A stretch of 27,700 nucleotides of DNA from an uncultured Steroidobacter sp. (lineage in GTDB: Bacteria; Pseudomonadota; Gammaproteobacteria; Steroidobacterales; Steroidobacteraceae), in assembly GCA_946478975.1 (NCBI GenBank), contig CAMLEO010000062.1, forward strand, positions 1-27,700, written 5' to 3'. The translations under genes and the position numbers were made by a program. Below the pieces are notes generated by a model that saw nothing but the letters and a program-made list of their open reading frames with translations, ran no database searches and was not told where the DNA came from. Positions 21,686-27,700 of the stretch are shown here, piece by piece. The stretch's first letter is position 1. Each line of letters opens with the position of its first letter.

Positions 21686-22065
21686 GACTTCGCCTTTGTC
21701 TTCGGCTTGGCGCCGCGAGCCAGGCGCGCTTCAACTGATGCGGCCGATCTCACAGCCCGGCGTTTGACGGCGCCGCGAACTTCACTCTCCAATGCGCCCT
21801 TGTCCTCAGCGGGGGCGGCGATCGCGGGCAACGCGGCCACCCGACCTATGAGCCAGAGCGCCGTCGCGTAGATGCCCATGCTGACCCCGGCGTCGCCGCG
21901 TTCCATCCGAATCAGGGTCGGCACCGAAATCCCCAGGCGCTTGGCCCAGGTCCGCTGCGATTCACGGCGACGGACCCGGGCAATCGCCAGATTTTCGCCC
22001 AATCCGCGCAGCGCCTGGGCTGTGGCGGGAGGCAAGGTTTGCAGGGCCTGGGGGGTGCTTGGCAT
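21682..22065 (-). CDS. HipB-like HTH antitoxin/autorepressor
   Basis: A 127-residue DNA-binding protein. An XRE-type helix-turn-helix lies at about 24-60 (ENLAIARVRRRESQRTWAKR then LGISVPTLIRMERGD). The C-terminal half is basic and Ala-rich, a tail longer than that of HipB (88 residues). It is followed immediately by the HipA-like kinase with a 4-bp overlap, so it is the presumed antitoxin and repressor of the pair. No Shine-Dalgarno is visible before ATG 22065. It is divergent from the rhomboid gene. Confidence 0.85.
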   Translation of the reverse strand: MPSTPQALQTLPPATAQALRGLGENLAIARVRRRESQRTWAKRLGISVPTLIRMERGDAGVSMGIYATALWLIGRVAALPAIAAPAEDKGALESEVRGAVKRRAVRSAASVEARLARGAKPKTKAKS

Positions 22066-22074
22066 AACAAAGAG

Positions 22075-22092
22075 TTTATCGATTTTGTCGAC
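22075..22092. promoter_or_regulatory. Candidate hipBA operator
   Basis: Upstream of the HipB-like start, TTTATCGA and TTTTGTCGA are near direct repeats, each containing or adjoining a small palindrome (ATCGAT at 22078-22083, GTCGAC at 22087-22092). Autorepressor sites normally lie here. Support is position and repetition only. Confidence 0.3.
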
Positions 22093-22218
22093 TTGGTCAA
22101 ATCTATGTTAGTTGTGGCAGACCCGGATCCGGGCCATGGCGCCGCTTCCCAGCGCTGCGGACCTTGGAATTACGCGCCCGCGCCCCCACCCCGTCGGTTC
22201 GGCCCTGAAAACCCCGAC

Positions 22219-23115
22219 ATGATGACGCCCGAAGACGCCCCGCTCCCCCTGGTCGAGGTTTACCGGTCCCTGCGCCTGCAGGACTGCGATCAACAGACGC
22301 TCGTGCTGTCGGCCGTCGGCATTCACTCTATGACCGTGGTTCGCGGCGGAGTGTTCGTCGTCGTCGTTCCGGAAGAGTCCGCCGAGCTCGCGCTCCGGCA
22401 CCTGCGCGAAGTCGCCCAGGAAGCCGCCGTCCCGATTCCTGAACCGAAGGCGCCGAAACTGCATCCGCGCGCATGGACCGGCTCCATCCTGTACGCGCTG
22501 ATCATGATGGGTGTGGCGTACGCCGCGGGAATCGACGGGTTCGGTTTCGACTGGCTGGAATCGGGCTCGCTGAACGGCGCCATTCCGAGCGCTCACGAAT
22601 GGTGGCGTGTCGTGACCGCATTGACCCTGCACGCGGACGTGGGCCATCTCATCAGCAATCTCGTGTTCGGCGTCGTACTTGGATATCTGGCCTCGCGCTC
22701 GCTCGGCGGCGGCATCGCATGGGCCAGCATTCTTCTCGGCGCAATGATTGGCAACGGGCTGGACGCGATGTGGATGCCCGTCGAGCAACGTTCCATCGGC
22801 GCTTCAACCGCCGTGTTCTCGGCGCTCGGGATCTTGAGCGCGTACGCATGGATGATCGAAACAGCCAACAACCTGCGCTGGGCGAAACGCCTGGGCCCGC
22901 TGATCGCGGGCGTGATGCTGCTGGGATTTCTCGGTGCGGGCGGCGAGCGGACCGATGTGGTCGCGCACGTGACCGGTTTTATCAGCGGCTGCGCGCTCGG
23001 GGTGATCTTGGGCAAGATTCCCGAGCAGCGCTTCGAGTCACGAACGCTGCAGCTCGTCGCCGGCGCATGCGCGTTGATCGCAGTGGCCGGCGCGTGGCTG
23101 CTCGCGCTGCGCTGA
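22219..23115 (+). CDS. Rhomboid family intramembrane serine protease
   Basis: A 298-residue membrane protein. A soluble N-terminal part of about 90 residues (LPLVEVYRSLRLQDCDQQTL, then a VVVPEE segment) precedes the rhomboid core. Core motifs are EWWRVVTALTLHADVGHLIS plus N (His138, His143, Asn147), the nucleophile Ser196 in GASTAVF, and the second catalytic residue His250 in VVAHVTGFISG. The Ser-His dyad is intact. Around six to seven transmembrane helices are present. ATG 22219 is chosen as the start of the conserved N-terminal domain; an in-frame ATG at 22105 would add a Pro-rich 38 residues, and no start has a clear Shine-Dalgarno. It ends 5 bp from the convergent TonB-domain gene. Confidence 0.82.
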   Translation: MMTPEDAPLPLVEVYRSLRLQDCDQQTLVLSAVGIHSMTVVRGGVFVVVVPEESAELALRHLREVAQEAAVPIPEPKAPKLHPRAWTGSILYALIMMGVAYAAGIDGFGFDWLESGSLNGAIPSAHEWWRVVTALTLHADVGHLISNLVFGVVLGYLASRSLGGGIAWASILLGAMIGNGLDAMWMPVEQRSIGASTAVFSALGILSAYAWMIETANNLRWAKRLGPLIAGVMLLGFLGAGGERTDVVAHVTGFISGCALGVILGKIPEQRFESRTLQLVAGACALIAVAGAWLLALR

Positions 23116-23120
23116 TCGCC

Positions 23121-24194
23121 TCATTCTTCGAGCTGGAAATTCAGCCGCAGCCGATAGCGCTGGTTCTTGCAGCTGCTGCTCATGATCATCGCGCTCACCG
23201 CCTTCACGGCGCCTTCGTCCAGGCGCGATGACAGGCTGCTCGCCACGACTTTCACATCGGTGGGACCGGCCGCTTTGCCCGGCACGGTGAATTCGACCAC
23301 CACCGGTCCCTGCTCATCGAGCCGGCGCGCCTCGGGCGGATAGAAGTCGGAGATGTTCACCGGCTTCACCACTTCGTACTTGCACTTCGAATCGGTGCCG
23401 AGCGGCGGCAGCGGCGGACGTTCCTTGCAAACCGCTTCGAACGTCGAGGCATTCACGCCCTGCTCCGCCAGGCTTCCCACCACCGCACGGATGGTTTTCT
23501 TCAGTACCACTGCCTGCGAATCGGCCTGCACCCGGCCTTGCGCATCGGCTCCGTCGTACTTGATATAAGCCTTGCACTCCAGCTCCACGTCCGAGTTGTT
23601 GGTCACAAACACAGTGCGGCGGACACACTGCTTGTCCGGCTTCTGCTCGCCGCAGAAGCGCGGCGTATCGTCGCGAATCAGCGTGTAGCTCCATGAGCCG
23701 CCGGGCACCTCAGTGGAATAACCATCAGCTTCTTTCACGATCGAGCTCGGCGGCGGAGTGCCGCCCGGCGCGGGCGCCGGCGTTCTGTCTTTCGCCGCCG
23801 CGATATATGAGCTGCAATCCGCAGGCTTGCCGCCGGCACCGCCCTTGGTTTTGCGAAAGGCCGCCAGCTGCGCATTGAAACAGTCGGCCAGGCCGGCGAC
23901 TTCATCGCTGGCAGCGTTATGCGAGGCGACGTAATCCTTCAGCAGCTGCTCGCGCGCCTGGTCATCCTTGCCGACCGTCTCCTGGCTGGTTTCGCCCTTG
24001 ATACAGCGCAGGTACTCGCCCATGTCGCGATCGAGATTGAGCAACGCCTGCGTCGCGGTCTTCATCTCCGCTTCGGTCGCCGTTGCGCCCTCGGGGATGG
24101 TGATCTTGGCATTCGGGCGGGTGCACGCAGCCTCGGCCGTCGCGCCGAAACACAGCGCCGCCAGGATGAATGTCGAACCAATCGCAAATCGCAT
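23121..24194 (-). CDS. Periplasmic protein with TonB-like C-terminal domain
   Basis: A 357-residue protein with a signal peptide (MRFAIGSTFILAALCFGATA then EAA) and a C-terminal domain resembling TonB (about 275-340): YPPEARRLDEQGPVVVEFTV, then LDEGAVKAVSAM, the typical TonB-C pattern YPxxAxxxxxxGxVxVxF. The middle part is Cys-rich and has a Pro/Gly linker (about 135-150). The N-terminus looks cleavable and no other membrane anchor is visible, so unlike TonB it probably does not energise receptors from the inner membrane. Its role is unknown. It is divergent from the next gene (73 bp) and convergent with the rhomboid gene. Confidence 0.72.
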   Translation of the reverse strand: MRFAIGSTFILAALCFGATAEAACTRPNAKITIPEGATATEAEMKTATQALLNLDRDMGEYLRCIKGETSQETVGKDDQAREQLLKDYVASHNAASDEVAGLADCFNAQLAAFRKTKGGAGGKPADCSSYIAAAKDRTPAPAPGGTPPPSSIVKEADGYSTEVPGGSWSYTLIRDDTPRFCGEQKPDKQCVRRTVFVTNNSDVELECKAYIKYDGADAQGRVQADSQAVVLKKTIRAVVGSLAEQGVNASTFEAVCKERPPLPPLGTDSKCKYEVVKPVNISDFYPPEARRLDEQGPVVVEFTVPGKAAGPTDVKVVASSLSSRLDEGAVKAVSAMIMSSSCKNQRYRLRLNFQLEE

Positions 24195-24267
24195 GTTCCG
24201 TCTCGTAGGTGGCGAGGGGCTGCAGATTGTCGGTGATGCGTCGGCTAAGTGCTACTCTCGATGCGTC

Positions 24268-25194
24268 ATGAGCCCGACCCACCATCCCTGGGCCGATGCC
24301 GGCCTGGACGCAGCGATGCGCGAAGCGCTGACGCAAGGCTTGCCGCCCAATGAGCTATGGTCCCTGCTGCTCGCCGTCCTGGAGGCGCGGGCCGGACGGC
24401 GCACGCCAGCGATGATCCGGCAGCAATGGGAGACCGACCGGTTCGTGCAGCCGTCCGCGATCGATCAGCGCACGCTCAATCAGCTCGACTCGCATCTGCT
24501 GGCCGCGGCGGCGGAATTCGAAGCGCTGGAATTGTCGCCGGTCGCGCCGCTGGGCTCGTGCTCCAGCGTCGCGCTGACCAGCCAGAATCGAATCGTTTCC
24601 ACGGCCCGCGGCACGGAAGTCGTTTCAGATCCCACCAACGTGCTGGCGCTGGAATGTGCGAAAAGATTGCGAGAGGCGCCGGGTGCGGTGGTGAAGCTCG
24701 CGACCAGTCATCGATGTTTGCGGGCGCAGCCGGTGCCGAAGCGGCCCGGGTTCGCACAGCACTTTCGAATGTTTGCTCTGGCCTCGGCGGGGCATGAGCA
24801 GAAAGATCATGCGTTGGTCACCAACACATTGATCGAGCACATCAACACTCACATCGCGGCGCTCGATCGGCTGGAGCAAAACGGTTACCACTTTCCCGAC
24901 CGCGGCCTGCGGCTGCTCGCGACGCCGGAGCGCACGCACCTGGCTCAACGCGTGGCCGAGGCGATCACCACTATTCCGGTGACCGTAACGAAGCTGGAGC
25001 ACAACTATTACGACGGCTTGCGCTTCATGCTGGACGTGAGCACGCCGCCCGGCGATGTGATTCCATTCGTCGACGGCGGCGCGTTCGACTGGCTGCGCAA
25101 GCTGCTGGCGAACGATCGGATGGTGTTCGTCGCCAGCGCCATGGGCTCGCAGCTCGCGGCGTATTTATTCCGCCGCGTAGCCATGATTGCGTGA
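24268..25194 (+). CDS. Conserved-looking protein of unknown function
   Basis: A 308-residue, apparently cytoplasmic protein that I do not recognise. It has no signal peptide or membrane helix. Notable blocks are APLGSCSSVALTSQNRIVST then ARGTEVVSDPTNVLALE (about 90-127), QHFRMFALASAGHEQKDHAL (about 165-184) and LEHNYYDGLRFML (about 248-260). The composition and high-GC codon use match the neighbours. ATG 24268 starts the protein-like composition; the frame is open back to 23968, but that part is antisense to the TonB-domain gene. It ends 11 bp before the convergent folD. Confidence 0.65.
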   Translation: MSPTHHPWADAGLDAAMREALTQGLPPNELWSLLLAVLEARAGRRTPAMIRQQWETDRFVQPSAIDQRTLNQLDSHLLAAAAEFEALELSPVAPLGSCSSVALTSQNRIVSTARGTEVVSDPTNVLALECAKRLREAPGAVVKLATSHRCLRAQPVPKRPGFAQHFRMFALASAGHEQKDHALVTNTLIEHINTHIAALDRLEQNGYHFPDRGLRLLATPERTHLAQRVAEAITTIPVTVTKLEHNYYDGLRFMLDVSTPPGDVIPFVDGGAFDWLRKLLANDRMVFVASAMGSQLAAYLFRRVAMIA

Positions 25195-25205
25195 TTGCGC
25201 GTGTG

Positions 25206-26090
25206 TTATGCCCGGCGGCGGAACGGCGAGGTCGTGGCGCTCGCGACGCGCTCCGCTGACAGAATCGTGTTGTGGAGGAGCATCGTCACGGTCATCTGAC
25301 CGACGCCGCCCGGCACCGGCGTGATGTACGACGCTTTTTCCTTCACCCCTTCGAAGTCCACGTCGCCGACGATGCGGCCGTCGGGCAGACGATTGAATCC
25401 CACGTCGATCACAACCGCGCCGGTGCGCACGATCTGCGGCACGATCAAATTCGGCACGCCGGCAGCAACAACCAGAATGTCGGCGAGCAATGTGAAGTTG
25501 CCGAGGTCGCGCGTCTTCTTGTGACAAATGACGACGGTGGCGTCCTGTTGCATCAGCATGAGCGCAGTCGGCTTGCCGACGATGTTGCTCGCGCCGACCA
25601 CGACCACGTTGCGCCCTTCGACCGGAATGTTTTCGTGCTCCAGGATCTTTTGCACGCCATACGGCGTGCACGGCGAGAACACGGTGTTGCCGGTGACCAG
25701 CCCGCCCATGTTGTACAGATGGAAACCGTCGACATCCTTCTCGACCGAAATGCGCTCCAGCACGCTGGAGACGCGAATGTGCGCCGGCAGCGGCAGCTGC
25801 ACCAGGATGCCGTGAATGGTGACGTCGTCGTTGAGACGATCGATGTGTTCGAGCAGTTGCTGCTCGGTCACGCTTGCGGGCAGCTCGATCTGTTCCGAGC
25901 GAATGCCCACTTCCTTGCAGCCGGCGATCTTGTTGCGAACATACGATTGCGAGGCCGGGTTGTCGCCGACCAGGATCACGGCCAGCGCCGGCGTCAGGCT
26001 GTAACGCGAGCGCAGCTGATCGACGCGCGAGTGATATTCGGCGCGGAGCTTTTTGGCGATGGCTTTGCCGTCGATGATTTTGGCTGTCAT
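25206..26090 (-). CDS. folD: Bifunctional methylenetetrahydrofolate dehydrogenase/cyclohydrolase
   Basis: A 294-residue FolD. It oxidises 5,10-methylene-THF to methenyl-THF with NADP and hydrolyses that to 10-formyl-THF in the cytoplasm. Active-site residues sit at canonical positions: Lys54 in SYVRNKIAG, Gln98 in LVQLPLP and Asp121 in EKDVDGFHLYNMG. The Rossmann signature GASNIVGKP is at 166-174, and ITPVPGGVGQMTVTML at 256-271. The C-terminal tail (about 283-294) is slightly long. ATG 26090 has GAGGTGA just upstream, overlapping the stop of purU 4 bp away. It is co-transcribed with purU, which consumes the 10-formyl-THF that FolD makes. Confidence 0.96.
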   Translation of the reverse strand: MTAKIIDGKAIAKKLRAEYHSRVDQLRSRYSLTPALAVILVGDNPASQSYVRNKIAGCKEVGIRSEQIELPASVTEQQLLEHIDRLNDDVTIHGILVQLPLPAHIRVSSVLERISVEKDVDGFHLYNMGGLVTGNTVFSPCTPYGVQKILEHENIPVEGRNVVVVGASNIVGKPTALMLMQQDATVVICHKKTRDLGNFTLLADILVVAAGVPNLIVPQIVRTGAVVIDVGFNRLPDGRIVGDVDFEGVKEKASYITPVPGGVGQMTVTMLLHNTILSAERVASATTSPFRRRA

Positions 26091-26094
26091 CAGG

Positions 26095-26985
26095 TCACCT
26101 CAATACAACTGTCTTGGCGTCGTTCACGAACACCCTGCGTTCGGCGTGCCACTTCACGGCGCGGTTCAACACCACGCTTTCGAGATCGGCACCGATGTTC
26201 ACCAGCTCGTCGGGCGACATGGTGTGATCCACGCGCGCCACTTCCTGCTCGATGATCGGGCCTTCGTCCAGATCCGTCGTGACGTAATGTGCGGTCGCCC
26301 CGATCAATTTCACCCCGCGCGCGTGCGCCTGGTGATAGGCCTTGGCGCCTTTGAAGCCGGGCAGAAACGAATGATGAATATTGATCGCGCGTCCGGCGAA
26401 ATACCCACACGCTTCCGGCGTGAGAATTTGCATGTAACGCGCGAGCACCAGCAACTCGCCGTCGACCTTTTCGAACAGCTCGATCATGCGCCGCTCCTGG
26501 TCGACCTTGCGGCCGTCGAGCACCGGCAGATAGTGATAAGGCACGCCGTGCCATTCGGTCAGGCTGCGCATGTCCTGGTGATTGGAAACGACCGCAACCA
26601 CCTCGATCGGCAGCGTGCCGGTGCTCCAACGATGCAACATGCTGTTGAGACAATGACCTTGCCGGGAGACCGCGAGCACCACGCGACACTTGCGCTGCGC
26701 TTCGTCGAAGCGCCATTTCATGCCGAACCGCTGTGCCACGCTGCCGGAGAAGGCTTCGTCGAGCTGCTGCATCGACGGCGCACCTTTGCCATTGTCGTGG
26801 AACACGGTGCGCATGAAGGACGTGACCGAAACCGAGTCGTCGTAGTGCTGCGCCTCGGTGATCAAACAATTGTGACTGGCGAGAAAACCGGCCACGGCTG
26901 CCACGACACCGGTGGTGTCGGGGCAGGCCGTGGTGAGGATCATGCTCGGCGGCCGCTGCGGCTCCGAAGCTTTACCGCCGAACAT
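26095..26985 (-). CDS. purU: Formyltetrahydrofolate deformylase
   Basis: A 296-residue PurU. It hydrolyses 10-formyl-THF to formate and THF, balancing one-carbon pools. The N-terminal ACT domain (about 14-95) begins MILTTACPDTTGVVAAVAGF. The formyltransferase-like catalytic domain (about 100-285) carries INIHHSFLPGF (201-211; Asn202 and His204) and TTDLDEGPII (236-245; Asp240), the family's Asn-His-Asp set. The start ATG 26985 is preceded by GAGGTGA with 5-nt spacing, a near-perfect Shine-Dalgarno. It lies between ahcY and folD on the same strand. Confidence 0.95.
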   Translation of the reverse strand: MFGGKASEPQRPPSMILTTACPDTTGVVAAVAGFLASHNCLITEAQHYDDSVSVTSFMRTVFHDNGKGAPSMQQLDEAFSGSVAQRFGMKWRFDEAQRKCRVVLAVSRQGHCLNSMLHRWSTGTLPIEVVAVVSNHQDMRSLTEWHGVPYHYLPVLDGRKVDQERRMIELFEKVDGELLVLARYMQILTPEACGYFAGRAINIHHSFLPGFKGAKAYHQAHARGVKLIGATAHYVTTDLDEGPIIEQEVARVDHTMSPDELVNIGADLESVVLNRAVKWHAERRVFVNDAKTVVLR

Positions 26986-27020
26986 GAATCACCTCATTTA
27001 TCTTAACTGTAGCCACCCCA

Positions 27021-27087
27021 GGCACATGGATGTGCCCGCCGCCGCAGGCGGCGAGCGCAGGAGGAAAAGTCACGCCTTTTCCGACCT
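27021..27087 (-). terminator. Three tandem hairpins between ahcY and purU
   Basis: The 143-bp gap contains three adjacent stems: GGCACA-TGGA-TGTGCC (27021-27036), CGCCGCC-GCA-GGCGGCG (27037-27053) and GGAAAAG-N6-CTTTTCC inside a CAGG...CCTG frame (27057-27087). None is followed by a clear T-tract on the minus strand. They may terminate ahcY transcripts, adjust purU expression or form a structured leader. No known riboswitch consensus was recognised. Confidence 0.5.
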
Positions 27088-27128
27088 GCGCCACAGCGCG
27101 AGTGGCAGGATGCCCGAGTCGCTGTTTC

Positions 27129-27700
<572 letters not shown>

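Noticed and set aside
26986..27128. SAH riboswitch near ahcY
   Set aside because: The structured stretch is downstream of ahcY, not upstream, and does not show the SAH riboswitch core sequences I know.

Overview
The window is 27.7 kb of GC-rich, gene-dense DNA from a Gram-negative bacterium. The TonB-dependent receptor, FecI/FecR pair, Tat-type and Sec-type signal peptides, ArgP/LysE pair and GC-rich codon use fit a gammaproteobacterium of the Steroidobacteraceae/Xanthomonadales type. That placement is an inference; no rRNA or tRNA gene was seen. The window holds about 25 genes, two of them cut by the edges.

Left flank (1-1941): a LysE/ArgO-type amino-acid exporter (partial) is divergent from its likely ArgP/LysG-type regulator. 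A short, atypical ECF sigma factor follows on the minus strand.

Centre (2080-15632): a lasso-peptide locus of the isopeptidase/TonB-receptor type known from astexin clusters. A divergent IucA/IucC-like (NIS-synthetase-like) gene shares a 451-bp intergenic region with a 30-codon precursor gene (3881-3973). The precursor is followed by the leader-peptidase/RRE gene (B) and the asparagine-synthetase-like macrolactam cyclase (C). Facing them tail to tail, 4 bp away, is a minus-strand block of sigma factor (fecI-like), fecR-like regulator, TonB receptor and lasso isopeptidase. An S9 prolyl oligopeptidase diverges from the sigma factor. The predicted core is AAKMAPFDEVPGISEFLG, with an Ala1-to-Asp8 or Ala1-to-Glu9 ring. 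The gene set implies a cycle: make the lasso, take it back through the receptor (which probably signals through FecR to FecI), open it with the isopeptidase, and perhaps degrade it with the S9 peptidase. The IucA/IucC-like enzyme is the unexpected partner. No McjD-type exporter is present.

Right part (15660-27700): a three-gene ABC-2 exporter; a Tat-exported aldo/keto reductase; a small secreted protein divergent from a DUF1003 membrane protein; a hipBA-type toxin-antitoxin pair; a rhomboid protease; a periplasmic protein with a TonB-like C-terminal domain; an unrecognised 308-residue protein; and a one-carbon block ahcY (partial)-purU-folD on the minus strand.

Genes are packed tightly, with several convergent pairs only 4-14 bp apart. 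Clear hairpins or terminators lie at 4024-4056, 8950-8982, 15643-15676, 19078-19100 and 27021-27087.
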